Positions 27,201 through 40,030 of a stretch of 64,000 bases of DNA are shown piece by piece. Both the position numbers and the translations under genes were made by a program. The notes under the pieces were generated by a model. The model saw only the letters and a list, made by a program, of their open reading frames with translations, had not been told where the DNA came from and made no database searches. Numbering within the stretch: the stretch's first letter is position 1; the number at the start of each line of letters is the position of its first letter. Origin of the DNA: Sapria himalayana. Its lineage: Eukaryota; Streptophyta; Magnoliopsida; Malpighiales; Rafflesiaceae. Where the stretch lies: positions 222,832 to 286,831 of the forward strand of contig JAREIK010002459.1 in NCBI GenBank assembly GCA_029783825.1. Direction: 5' to 3'.

Positions 27201-28766
27201 ATATATAGATAGACAGATAGACATAAAGATAGATATATAGATAAACAGTAAGATATTTAGATAGATAAACAGATAGATATATAGTTATATAGATAGATAG
27301 ATAGACAGACAGACATATACATAGATAGATAGATAGACCGACATATAGACAGGTAAAAAGACTAACATATAAATATTAGACAGACAGACAGTTAGTTAGA
27401 CATATAGATAGATAGATTAATTTATAAATAGATAGACAAATAGATGGACAAGTAGATACATAGATAGATATACAGATAGATAAACTAATAGATAAATAGA
27501 TAGATAGATATATAGATAGACAAATAGATAGATAGATAAATAGATAGATAGATATATAGATAGACAAATAGATAGATAGATAGACACATTGATTGATATA
27601 TTGATAGACTTATAGATAGAAAGATTAATATACAAGTAGATAGATAGATAAATAGATAGATAGATAGATTAACGGATAGATAGATATACAGATTGATAAA
27701 TTGATAGATAGACAGATTGATTGATTGATTGATACATAATTAGATAGATAGAGAGATGGACAGAAAGATATACAGATCGATAAACAAATAAATAGACAAA
27801 TAGATACATAGATCGATAAATAATTAGATTGACATATAGATAAATAGATAGATATAAAAATAGATAGTTTGATATATAAATAGAAATTCACATAGTTAGA
27901 CACATAGATAGATGCATAGATAGGCACATAAATAGACATATTGAAAGATCGATTAATAGACGCCAATCTTATTAGTTTTAAAAAATCACTAGCTAATTAG
28001 GTATCTAAAATATTTTTTATAATTATATATTAATAGCAAGCGAATAGTCATTAAATTATAATTATCAAAAAATATATCCATTTTGCTAGGGATTCTTCCC
28101 TAATTTATTTAGCTCAAGATTAATTTTTTTCATTAATCTATACTGAATTATTTTTATATATATTATTTGTTTTAATATTTGATGTAATTTTGTATATTAA
28201 AGGTCTGTCATGGTTAATGGATGAGGAATCTTTGAAAGACACCTTCTCTTATATAATTATAAAAATAAGACATTATAAATAAAAAATTAAAAAAATATTT
28301 AAATATGAATAAAAATTTATATTAATAAAAACTAAAATAAATATTTTTATTTTAAAAATTTTAAAAAATTTTACAAAATATTATATGAATTATTTAATTA
28401 TGTTATATAAATATACTTATTAATAACTACATTAAATAATTAATTCAATAATTATAACCATTTTTTAAAATATTTGAATTAATAAATGAACATAGGTAAA
28501 CATTTGTATTTATAAAAACCAAATATAATTATTTTTATGATAAAAAATATAGACAAAAAATGTGAATTAATGAATAAACAACTAAATATTATATTTATAA
28601 AATTTAAAATAATTACTTTTATGATTATAGGAATCTTTAAAAAAATATTTAAAAAAAAATTTAAATTATTTGAATTTTACAAAAAATTCATATTTTTCCA
28701 AAAATTTTAAATAAAATAAATTGATATTTAAGTATAAATAAATAGATATTTTAATTACATTTTAGA

Positions 28767-29225
28767 GGTGTCAAAAGGGTTGGGCAGGCCTTGTGTTTTT
28801 TTTCAGGCCCCTCTAGGCTAGCTTTATTTGCTTGTCACGGTATGCCTGACATGGTGGTTTAGGCCAGACGTGGCCCGTGGATTAGAATCTGCCTAGGTTT
28901 GAATGGTTCGAATAGGGTTGGTCGGGTCGGGTCGGTTCAACTTGGGGTGAGTCTTTTAAAAAAAATTATGGCTTGAGGGGGTGAAATTCCACGTCACGGT
29001 TGCCCATCAGGCATGTTGAGCCATTGCCCATTATGCGTCACTGGGTTGTCCCCCCTGCCATTCCCAAATTCTAGGCACCCATGCCAGGCTTGGCATGACA
29101 CATGGGCTAAAATTCCTTGGCACGGCATGGAATGATTCAAGCCGAGGGTCCTCCCGACATGGGCCCATGCATGACACTGCAACGTGTGTCTGGGCCGGGT
29201 CCGGGTGGCTCGCCCATTTGACACC
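28767..29225. mobile_element. Small TIR element (GGTGTCAAA...TTTGACACC), nested
   Basis: This 459-bp GC-rich insert is bounded by inverted GGTGTCAAAAGGG and CCCATTTGACACC. Its interior has GTCGGGTCGGGTCGG and GGCCGGGTCCGGGTGG. Copy A has the flanking sequence without the insert (about 825-850), which supports a real insertion. No target-site duplication is evident, so the superfamily is not assigned. The open frame on its minus strand (28,994-29,224) reads low-complexity sequence and is not a gene. Confidence 0.7.
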
Positions 29226-29994
29226 TATATTATATCCAAAAACTTTTGATGATGCATAAAAAAAAATTCTCGAGATGCTTATTAAAATAAAACTTCAAAT
29301 GTTTTTTTAGGGTTTTAAATGAGTTTTGAAAAATATTACTAATGATATTTTTTTGTCCTAAAAACACTTAAATTATTTTTAGCCCTATAAACATTTTTGA
29401 AAAGCACTATCACGCTGACCCTACATTGATTTGAATTCAAGTTTTATTTTTGCCCCTACTTAAATTTATTAGAATTAAACATTTGAGTAAAATCTTTAAT
29501 ATTATCTTTTTATATTCCGTTCTTATTAAAATAATAAATATATCTATTTTTATAATCTCTTCTATCTTTAAGTTATGTTAGGATTTTTATAAATTATAAA
29601 TTATAAATTATATCAAATAATATGAATTTTTTTGCCTACAAATTTATTTAATTTTATATTCATAAAAATATATTAAATTCATAAAAATGAATACCCATAT
29701 ATATATATATATGAAATACTTTTTTATTATTTCATAATATTTTTTATTTATGAAATAATTTTATATATTTATCCATAAATTATTAAAAATATGAAATATT
29801 ATAAATTTTGTATGGTTATATATTTATATAATTTAATTAAGGTTATATGAAATAATATGTTTTTTTAATAAAATAATATGAAAATTTAGCAACAAATTTA
29901 GAGATGGATTTTACCATGCTAATTAGCTAGAGAAAAAATTCAACACTAAATTTAAAATTTTTTATAAACCTAAATATGAAGTGTTACTGCTATT

Positions 29995-30219
29995 GCGATC
30001 TCAGAAATTCGATATGATTTCAGAAATCCAATGCGATTTTAGAAATCCGATGTGATTTTAGAAATTCGATGCGATTTCAGAAATGCGATGCGATTTCAGA
30101 AATCCGATGCGATTTTAGAAATCCGATGCAATTTCAGAAATCCGATGCGATTTCAAAAATCTGCTGAGATTTCAGAAATCCGATGCGATTTAATAAATCC
30201 GATGTGATTTCAGAAAAAT
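29995..30219. repeat. 20-bp minisatellite, about 11 copies
   Basis: Tandem units close to GATGCGATTTCAGAAATCC run without interruption, with scattered substitutions. The core GATTTCAGAAATC is palindromic. It is absent from the corresponding part of copy A. Confidence 0.9.
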
Positions 30220-30866
30220 GCAACATACGGCACAGAATAGTCAAGACCTAGACTAGAACACCATCATCCCAACCATGGCTATATGAATCTATAGCTTTTC
30301 CATATCATCTCCAACATTCCCCTCCCCACTAGTGCATCTATATATCTGCCACTTTATTTCTACCATGAATTCTTGATTAATCGCACTTGTTTCTTCATCC
30401 AAATTGAACCCTCTTCATAATCTCCATAACTTCATCTCTATGAACCATCTTTGCATTGGTAAGCATGAACACGGACTTATACGAGCACCACAAATGTCTC
30501 ATGTAAAATATTGATAATGAATAAGGTATTGTCATCTTTTCTTTTTTTTATCAATTTTTAAGGTTTTAATGCAAGAAATTTGCAATTCCATATCTTATCA
30601 TGTTATCGATTATTTCATTCTCACACATGTTCATGTTTTTATCAGCATCCTTTTCTTTTGTATTATTCTTCGATCCATTTCACTTGAATTAATCAAGTTG
30701 TAGAGCATGCCAGCATATCTTACTGTTGCATTAATCTGTAAAATATTTACATTTCTGAGCATATACATATTATTATCATTGGATTCAACTAAATTAGGTT
30801 ACTTTTATTATCGAGCTCTAGTCCACTTTAGGCTGATCCATTTATTTTAATTCATGTAGTTACTAG

Positions 30867-31076
30867 CTCAAACAATTCGATTTCATCCAAAGGTTTTTGA
30901 AGTTTTGATTTATGTTGCAACTTGTAAATTTAATCATAACTTAAATACTACAACTACTAGGGTTCTTGTGCACAATGGTTTAAGAATCTGCTCAAATTCA
31001 GATCTTTGGGCTGAGTATCTTAGAATGGAACTTACATACCTCAACAAGCTGATGGCAAGGAATCTTTATCTTGGGT
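30867..31076 (+). pseudogene. UTP6: Captured exon fragment of UTP6 (U3 snoRNA-associated protein 6)
   Basis: An open frame of 70 codons contains IRFHPKV, FNHNLN, NGLRICSNS, DLWAEYLRMELTYLNKL and MAR. These follow the HAT-repeat segment of plant UTP6 (family: IRFHPKVPG, NGLRVCSNSEDLWVEYLRMEL, LNKLKARK), a subunit of the nucleolar SSU processome needed for 18S rRNA maturation. A possible splice acceptor (CTAG) sits at 30,863-30,866. Similarity fades after about 31,076 and the frame ends with TGA at 31,103. One residue is missing in the NSEDLW motif and several conserved positions are changed (FEVLIYVATCK where the family has PGVWIYAAAWE). The rest of the gene is not visible nearby, so this is a fragment carried by the CACTA-family element and not a working gene. 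The residue comparison is from memory of the family. Confidence 0.8.
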
Positions 31077-31843
31077 TAACTTTATATTTTCATTATTATT
31101 TTTGATACTGTGTTCTCCTGGTCATATTTACATCACAACGATGAGATTTAGTCTCAATGTTTTATTGAGGGTAAATCTTAGTTGAACCATCAATATGGTA
31201 GATTTGAAATATTGTAGAATTTATTTTGGGTAAGTATTATATTTATATTCCTTGTTACTTTGTTGCTATTTGTTACTTTGATAGGTGATAGGGGGACCAA
31301 TAATGGGTGACTTGTGTGCTCTGAGGAGCTTAATTGAGGAAGGTAGGTCTCAAATCTTACTTTTTTATTACTTTGAGATGCATAATATAACTCAAAAAAT
31401 ATGAAATGCTATTGCAGTTTGGCGAACACGGTATTTACATTTCAACGTGTTCCAAAGATTTTTATTTATCATCAACTCATCTTATTTCTTTCATTTTTAG
31501 ATGTTACAGTATTTCTTCAATGGGGCATTGCCATATAAAATTTGAACGGAAATTATCAATGAGCTAACATGTTTTTTAAATCAATGAGTTTTTGGCATAC
31601 AACTCAATTATTTAAAAATTGTTGGCCATGGATGCTGGATGTTAAAGAGAACCATTCATGATGATTTTCTTCACTAACAGAATAACTTATGAGAAAATTA
31701 TTCATTTGTGGCTCCATACTAATAATATTGAGGGAGTAGTGGTTTTGGCTAAGCTCAGAACCTCAATATTCAAATTCAGAATATAAATAGTTTATATGTG
31801 GATTCCATGCGTGTGTTTCTTATGAGAAAATTGTTGGCCATGC

Positions 31844-31953
31844 GTGTTTTTCTGATATATGTCAGCACCTTATGTGCATCCATTATATTTTTCTGAAAAA
31901 AAAGAAAAATATAATGGATGCACATAAGGTGCTGACATATATCAGAAAAACAC
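31844..31953. repeat. Perfect 51-bp inverted repeat with 8-nt loop
   Basis: The left arm, 31,844-31,894, is the exact reverse complement of the right arm, 31,903-31,953, and the loop is GAAAAAAA. Pairing stops exactly at both arm ends. No mismatch exists, although the surrounding DNA is old and diverged. Confidence 0.95.
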
Positions 31954-34644
31954 AATAAATTGATAATTTTTGGTTTGTGGGGGCAAGCTACATATGTTTT
32001 GGGACTTTTTAGAAATTTGTGAGTCTAAAAAGGATGTGGGACATTCTTCTATGTATGTCTTAGAAATTATAAAATCACCCATTACTTCAAGATATCTTAT
32101 GGGATTTAAATGATCTAATTTTAGATGTAATTGTGAAACACATATGCAAACTATAATCATTATGAGATTTAAATTATCCAAATTTTAAAAAATAAAAATA
32201 TTTCTTAATTATTATATCATTTATCTTTTTTATAATAATTTTATGTTGTATATGAGAGCTTTAAGTATGTAAGTTATCATAATCATTTTCATATTTTTAT
32301 ATAAAGGATTACAAAACATATTTGTAGTTAGAATTATGTGTGTATATTGCATGCTATATTTTTTTATTTGTGTATTTATTCTTTATGACTTAAATGTGTG
32401 ATTTTATAAATTCTAATTTATTAGATTTTATAATAATTTTAAAGTTAAAAGTATATTAATTGAGAATAATAATAAGATGTGTAATAACTTATGAAATCTT
32501 CGTGATGAATGTATATATAAGAATAATATTGAGATGTGTGATATTTTTAAAGTCTTGGAGCGATGATAAGTGACTTGATCCAAGTAAGCTAAGTCTCATA
32601 TTTGAGACTTGTTAGATATAGTTGTTAGAGATCTTGCTTAGATTTCCATTCAATTTACCAAAATAATATTTGTAGAGAATTATTTATCAAGTGCTAAAGG
32701 GAAGATCACAAGTGGATCTACTCCTCCTCGAGGTATTGATGATAATTTTTCAAAGCCTACTAGTTTAGATGAAATTTAATTTAGTGTCATTTTGGTCTAT
32801 CAAAGGTTCCACATACAAGCCATATTTCGACATTGACACTTGTTATACAATGAGATGTAGAAATTAAAATAAATAATTAAATTTAACTTGAACACAAATT
32901 GAAATAACATAAATAAAATTTCATTAACTCTTATATACATATTAACACATAAAACCCCCTTATATAGGAGGCAAGTTCATTTGAGTGGCCCACATGATTT
33001 GGGTGCTCCCATCAAGAAGGAAAATAAAAGTAATAAACCCCAAATTTCAAGTAACTCCAATAAAAAATTTCAATATCCTTTTTATACAGGTATTTGTAAG
33101 TTCAAAATATCAAAAGTTAAAATAAACAAATTAATTTTAACTAGAATCAAAGAATATTTACTTGTAACATAATAAACTAAAAATAATTAAAGCAATAATT
33201 GTGTTGGCGATAATAAGAGCATCCAATGATGTTCTCAAATAATTTTTGGGTGTTCAAGAGAAGATCCTAAAGAGCTAGAAGTCCATTATAGTTAGATTAT
33301 ACGCACTGATGTCGGCTCATGAAGGAAGGTTGGCTCACATAAGGGGTTTACATGGAGAAATATCTGAATAGAATCAATTTATATGATAGGAATTAATAAT
33401 AAAAGCATATGACAACATGAAAATTTTCCAAATTGTGGGTTAAATTGTTTATGGGCCTTATTACAAACATATGATACAACAGGCATGGGTGACGCATGAA
33501 ATTTGAAACTCTAGGATGAGAAGACAATCCTGGGTTAGAAGAAACATCTACAAGATTCATCAAAGTAGAACTTGAACTTGCCACTATATATGGAACATCT
33601 TTAAGTTGTATTGATAAATCCCTATCATGCAATTCATCATCTTTACCATAACAAATATTGCTAGCGAAATTATGGTTAATGTCTGTTATATTAAGTTTTT
33701 TTTTGATAAACTACTTTGTATAACCAAAGTGTTTTTTATTTCAATATTTTGTTAGTGCATAAAATAAAATATTGAAAGATTGGGAATGCAACAATATCAC
33801 AATAATGGGTGTCCTGCTACCAGGTAAATGGGCCGATAAAAATTTTGGTACACAGCCTGATCTATCCAAGTGATCTGACCAGCTCCATCATTGATATCGG
33901 AAAATTGTTTAATATAAATTGATTTTTTATGTCTGTTTTTCCCTGCTACCAATTTTCTGCAAAATTGTTCATTTTCATTTTCTCTCTCTGCATGATTTTT
34001 TTCTTCGCAATTACTGCATCCATAAGACATTATTTTGGTAATAATCTATAAACACATAAATATTTTTCTAGTGGATATAGCTAGTCATGCTGAATGACTA
34101 GTGAATCACAAAATTTTCTGTGTTTCTAGATTATTGTTTGATTTTATGCTATGATACTGGATTCTGGTTGTAGATATATCATTTTTCACTTTTCTTCTTC
34201 TTCTGAATCTATAAATTTACAAATCTTGGTAGCAGAATTACTAACAATGTCTTATCTCAAATCATAAAGCCAACAAATCCATCATGTTGTTTAAGCAAGG
34301 AAATATTTTTTTCATGACTAGTTGACTTTTTAATAAAATCAATTTCTGCTTAGTAAGGATTAAAGGATTATACTATGAAAAATTTTTCTTATTATCTAAT
34401 TTAAATTTTTTAGCATCATTTAGATCATTACCAAAACATATGTATTTGGATTAAATTGTTCTTATTGATTTAGAATATTTAATCTAAGATTGCCTTGACA
34501 TATGAAAGGAACCCTCACTGACAACAAATGTAGTTGATGGTCTATATTTATTGTATATTTTTAATATATTCATAATAGAATAAGTTGAATTTCTTAATTT
34601 CTTTTAGAATATGTGTCATGATAGTCTATATGGAAAAAATAATT
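31954..34644. other. Interior of outer CACTA-family element, no gene recognised
   Basis: AT-rich DNA with small open frames only (for example 33,393-33,632 and 33,797-34,030, both on the - strand). Neither shows a domain or motif that I recognise. It may hold decayed transposase or captured sequence beyond recognition. Confidence 0.5.
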
Positions 34645-35310
34645 CACTACAAGAAAAATCCCAAATAGCTAGGGACAATTACCTAGCTAAATGGGGGGTT
34701 TCCATCGCTAAATAGGATATTTCAATGGATTTACGATGGATTAACGATGGAAGCTTTCGAAATCTAAAGTGCTCGTCACTAAAAATTAGTGAGGGAATGA
34801 GTCCCTAGCTAAAAAATTTTAGCGACGGAATATCCCTAAATAAAATAATAATTTTCCTAGCTAAATTAGCAAATTAAATGTGAGTTTCCATCGCTAAACA
34901 GATATAATGACGAAACCTCTTCCAATCTAAAGTGTTTGTCGCTAAAAATTAAGGAGGGAAAGTGTCCTTAGCTAAAAAATGTTAGCAAATAAAAATTCCC
35001 TAGCTAAAATAATTATTCCCTAGCTAAATTAGCAAGGGAAAATTCTCTATCCAAATTAGAAAGAGAAAAATCCCTAGCTATTTTCATATCAAAACTTTTT
35101 TCCGAATTTTATTTTTTTTTCAAAAAATTTAATTAAATAATTTAATTTTTTTATATAAAATAGAATAAAAACACATACTATAAACGATAATTTATAATTA
35201 ATAAAAAATAAAATCATTTAATAAATTATTCTGATATACTATTTTACATAATTAAAACAAAAACATAACAAAATGTTATTACATCTTATTCATCAATGAA
35301 TCTAGCAACA

Positions 35311-37560
35311 GTGCATAAAGTATAATCCATCTGTGCATTTACATTGCAATCTCTCCCTCAGCTCCTCTGATCACCATCTTTCTACTGTGACAAAGCTATC
35401 CGAGTAATGATGCGTCATGTCCAGTGAAAAATTCTTTCTCTTCTACAAACTTCATATAGGAAAATATTGTAATAAATAAATAAATAAATAAATAAAGTTC
35501 TATTTTTATAAATATATAATACTGTAATATATATGTGCATATATACTAGCATTTCACTAGTTACATATAATACTGTAGTATATATGTACATATATATTGA
35601 TATGTATATGTATATATATATATATACACACACACATATACATATACATATATAGAATTATAAATGTATATATACATTATAGTTTATATGTACATATATA
35701 CTATAGTGTATATGTTTACACGGGTATATATGTACATGTACATATATACTGGTATATATGTACAAGTATTTATATGTACATATATACTCAGTATATATAC
35801 ATATAGACTATAGTGTATATGTACATATATAAATATAAACATATACACTATAGTGTATATGTTTACATTGGTATATGTAAATGTATATATATACAAGTAT
35901 TTATATGTACATATATACTTAGTATATGTACATATACACTATAGTGTATATGTACATATATACGTGTATACATATACACTGTAGTGTATATGTACAAGTA
36001 TGTACATATTTACTGGTAAATACTTGTACATAAATACCAATGTATACATATACACTATAGTATATATGTACATATACACTACAGTGTATATGTACATATA
36101 CTATAGTGTATATTTGTACATATACACATATACTAGTAAATATTTGTACATATATACCAGTATATATGTGTGTGTGTGTGTGTTTTATACAGGTATATAT
36201 GTATATATACATATATACTTGGATATATGTATAAGTATTTATATTAAAGTAGAGTATAAATAACTATTATGTAGCATGAACATCAAACAGCTAAAAATTT
36301 TGTCACAAACATAAAAAACATAAACAAACACATAATCATGGCTGCAAAAAATCATATTTGTTTGTTTGAAAATTTTAACTAGATTTTATAGGATAAAAGT
36401 TCAATACATACATACATACATACATACAGTGCATAAAGTATAATCTTTTCATTAAATTGATGTTGCTCTATCTTCCCTGGCTCCTCCGGTCTCTAGCTTT
36501 CTGCTGCGACAAAGCTGTCCTAGTCACGGTGCATCATGTCTAGTGAAAAATCCCTTCTTTTCTATAAGCTTCGTATGAAAAATATTGTGGTACCATATCT
36601 GTAGGAAAATTAAACAGTCAATCAAATCAAAATAAATAAATAAAATAAGTTCTATTTTGATAAATATATAATACTACAGTATATATGTAAATAAATACTA
36701 CAGTTTATATGTACATATATACAAGTGTATACATATGCACTATATTATATATATACAAGTACACTATAGTGTATATGTACATATTTAGTATTTATATGTA
36801 CATATAAATATGTAAAAATTACAGTGTATTTGCACATATATACTAGTATATATGTGCATATACATATAGGCTGGTATATATGTACATATACATATATACT
36901 GGTATATATGTACAAGTATTTTTATGTACATATATACTCAATATATGAACATATACACTGTAGTGTAGATGTACATATATACTAGTGTATACATATACAC
37001 TGTAGTATATATGTACATTTATATGTACATGTATCTACATATACATTGTAGTGTATATGTACAAGTATGTACATATATACTGGTAAATAGTTGTACATAT
37101 ATACCAGCGTATACATATTCACTGCAGTGTAAATGTACATATACTATAGTTTATATATGTACATATATTAAGTATTTATATGTACATATATTAAGTATTT
37201 ATATGTACATATAAATATGTACATATACTGAAGTGTATATGTACATATATACTGGTATATATGTACATACATATATACTGGTATATATGTACATACATAT
37301 ATACTAGTATATATGTACATATACACAAAAACTAGTAAATACTTGTACATATATACCAGTATATATGTATATGTGTACAAATACATATATATTGGTATAT
37401 ATGTACAAGTATTTACATAAAGTAGAGCGTAAGCACCTAATATAAAGCATGAAGATCAAACAGCTATATATTCTGTTATAAGCATAAACAATCAAAATTG
37501 CGTTGAACCTGAAAATATAAGGCACAAGAAATTAACAACTAGATTTTACATGATGAAAGA
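35311..37560. repeat. Tandem duplication, ~1.118-kb unit, in copy B
   Basis: GTGCATAAAGTATAATC at 35,311 recurs at 36,429. Shared order in both units: a TCTCC/CTTCC stretch, GACAAAGCT, GTGAAAAATYC, GTTCTATTTT, then palindromic minisatellite, then an AAAGTAGAGYRTAA segment. Copy A (inverted) has one such unit (about 5,940-6,130), which looks closer to the second. Confidence 0.8.
35570..37410. repeat. Palindromic minisatellite, two clusters
   Basis: Clusters at about 35,570-36,235 and 36,660-37,410 are built from TACACTATAGTGTATATGTA and TATACTGGTATATATGTACA units. Both are nearly self-complementary, so cruciform formation is possible. Tyr/Ile/Val-rich frames on both strands are by-products of the repeat. 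Confidence 0.8.
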
Positions 37561-38110
37561 TCAATACATACATACATACATACATATATGACTTTTTTCT
37601 CTTCCCTCTACAAGTATTTACATAAAGTAGAGCATAAATATTCATAATGAAGCATGAACATCAAACAGCTAGATAGTCTATCATAAGCATTAAAAAAAGG
37701 AACAAACACCATAACCAGGGCTACAAAAATCATTTTTGTTTGTTCGAAATTGCGTTGAACCTGGAAACACAAGGCACAAAATATTTGTAACTAGATTTTA
37801 TAGGATGAAAGTTCAACACACACACACACACACATGGATACATACATACATGGATGCATACATACATATATGACCTCCTTTTTATCTTCCCTCTACTAGT
37901 ATTTACATAAAGTAGAGCGTAAACACCCATTATGGAGCATGAACATCAAATAGCTAGATATTCTATCATAAGCATAAAAAATGGAAAAACACCTTAGAAC
38001 CACGGCTACAAAAATATCTTTGTTTGTTCAAAATTGTGTCGAACCTAAAAACACAAGGCAAAAAAAATTTGCAATTGAATTTTACAGGATGAAAATTTAA
38101 TACATACATA
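37412..38110. repeat. Tandem ~200-285 bp units in copy B
   Basis: TTTACATAAAGTAGAGCRTAA occurs at about 37,412, 37,615 and 37,900, with a related start at 36,237. Each is followed by GAACATCAAACAGCTA-like and GCGTTGAACCTG-like segments and a CATACATACA tract. Unit length varies because of internal deletion and tract length. Confidence 0.75.
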
Positions 38111-38113
38111 AAT

Positions 38114-38115
<2 letters not shown>

Positions 38116-38144
<29 letters not shown>
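38116..38144. repeat. (AC)n microsatellite
   Basis: About 14 uninterrupted AC dinucleotides, followed by ATATATA. Confidence 0.95.
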
Positions 38145-38152
<8 letters not shown>

Positions 38153-39640
38153 AGAACATGCTAAAATAAATGATTAAATTTTAACATATGAATGTTTGAA
38201 ATTACATCATCAATAAAAAACCATACTCATAACCAGATGGAATACATAGCCTAAAAAATTATAATTTTATTAGTGAGGCCTTGATTTTGGATATCACCCT
38301 AAATCAAGAGAAAAGATGGACCTACATGAACTTACCTAAAGAGAGAATATTAATGAAACCACATCATTATCATACTCTTAAAATATATAGGAGTACTAAA
38401 TTATTAAAATATTACAATTGGATATTTGTTTTTCTCTGACCAATTATAATTTGTAAAAGAATATTATTGCTAGATGTTTGATAAATTTTCTCGGTATCCT
38501 CAAAATTAAAAAAAATGCTTAAATGATGAATACTTAACATCATGTTCACTCCTAAAAATAAGAAATACAAGAAAAGCATTATTCAATAATATCATTGGAG
38601 GTTGTACCCAGAATACAAGACCCTTTCTTAGTGCAAGATTTATGAGATATTGATATCTCAATTATATTTTTTCAAAAATCAATAAAAGCTCTGTCTAATA
38701 CATCTCAAATACAAGACATATTGTCCTTTGACAAAGATACTTGTCATCACATCAAGATAATGACCTCTACTATATACATATAAAATAAGAACTTCTAAAG
38801 TAATCATGATTTACTGGACATGACTTTTAAATCTCACCAAGAGAGAGAGAGATAGAAATGAGCATTAAAAGACTTGATGATCTCAATCCAAAGATGTATA
38901 TACTAAATGGATACATTCAAAATCTATTTTAAATGAGTTTTCTATCATATCAGTTGATCCAGTTTAGAATAATGAGTCTGACATTCCAATTAGATTATAG
39001 ACAAATGCATATAATAAAGAGGGACCGAAGGAAAAGATCGATCGACAAAACTATGTTGGTAAAGAATGATTTTACATAGCCTTATAATATTGATTTTTGG
39101 AACACATTATTTCATATGATTAACATGACCAATAATAGGTTATTACTTTATATTTCTCATCACATATATAAAATATGTATTAGTTAGATATAAAGAATAC
39201 ATTCCTTTATAATAATTTATATAAAAAATGCTTATGTAGTAGTCGTTAAAATTTATTGTTCCTGAAAGCAGAGAACACATATAAGATATATAGAATATGA
39301 AAGGCAATTTATAGCTTCAAGCAGTCTCCCAAGAAATGATTTAACCATTTTACTCAATATTTACTATATTTTGTCATATAAATATGTCAAATTTTTCTAT
39401 TTTTTAAGATGATCAAGATATTAGTATGCGAAACTAATTGTATATGATGATAATGATCTAATTACATGAGATAATCAGTTTTATATATCTAAACTAAAAT
39501 CTATAAATCAAGTTTCAAACATTATTTGAAATATCTGAGATTTTTTTTAGTATTAAGATCAAATACTCAAAAAGTATGACAACTCTTTCGCAGAGAAAAT
39601 AAATAATATATATTTTATTTGATAAGATATATCATGATGT
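38145..39640. other. Interior of CACTA copy B, nothing recognised
   Basis: AT-rich DNA without a convincing open frame on either strand. A moderately less AT-rich part (about 38,580-38,770) gave no recognisable protein. Confidence 0.5.
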
Positions 39641-39785
39641 ACATTGTTGGCTTATTACTTGATCTAAATATAGTTATGTATAAAGCTTTTATAGTTTTAC
39701 ATATAGTAAGATACAATTATTTATAGTTATATGTTATTATACATATATTATATATAGTTATAAATATTTTTATATAGTTAAAAAT

Positions 39786-39857
<72 letters not shown>

Positions 39858-40030
39858 TACAAATAGTTATACATAAATATTACAAAGTTATAAACAAATA
39901 TATTGGTTTACATATATGTATACTTAGTTACAAATATAGTTATTTTTAATTATATAGAGTATTATAATTATACAAATATTTATATATAGTTAGACACATA
40001 TAATTAAACATAATGTTGTATATTGTTTAA
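39640..40030 (-). repeat. Copy-B counterpart of the 373-bp unit, with an (AT)n tract
   Basis: Its reverse complement matches 4,730-4,885 of copy A: CATAATGTTTAA, then GTCTAACTATATATAAATAT, then CTATATAATTAAA, then GTATACATATATGTAAA in the same order. An uninterrupted (TA)n tract of about 60 bp lies at 39,792-39,854. Confidence 0.75.

Larger units (their letters stand above)
18119..27960 (+). repeat. Degenerate GATA array, block 2
   Basis: About 9.8 kb of the same array with the same polarity (GATA on +). It is bounded by the LINE's right target-site duplication (18,119-18,134) and by truncated CACTA DNA at 27,961. Variants include GACA-rich runs, GATTGATT runs and ATAT tracts (for example 24,223-24,242). 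No gene is present: every long minus-strand frame is a Ser-Ile-Tyr-Leu type translation of the repeat. Slightly off-pattern stretches of 20-40 bp near 25,375-25,405 and 26,100-26,125 carry nothing identifiable. Confidence 0.97.

Noticed and set aside
27988..28010. CACTA at the left end of the outer element
   Set aside because: CACTAGCTAATTAG is internal subterminal sequence by alignment with copy B, not a terminus.
28994..29224. 76-codon minus-strand open frame
   Set aside because: It lies wholly inside the GC-rich TIR element and reads repeated GGC/GGG words; no domain.
33393..34030. Two minus-strand open frames of 77-79 codons
   Set aside because: They are short, in AT-rich transposon DNA and without any motif that I recognise.
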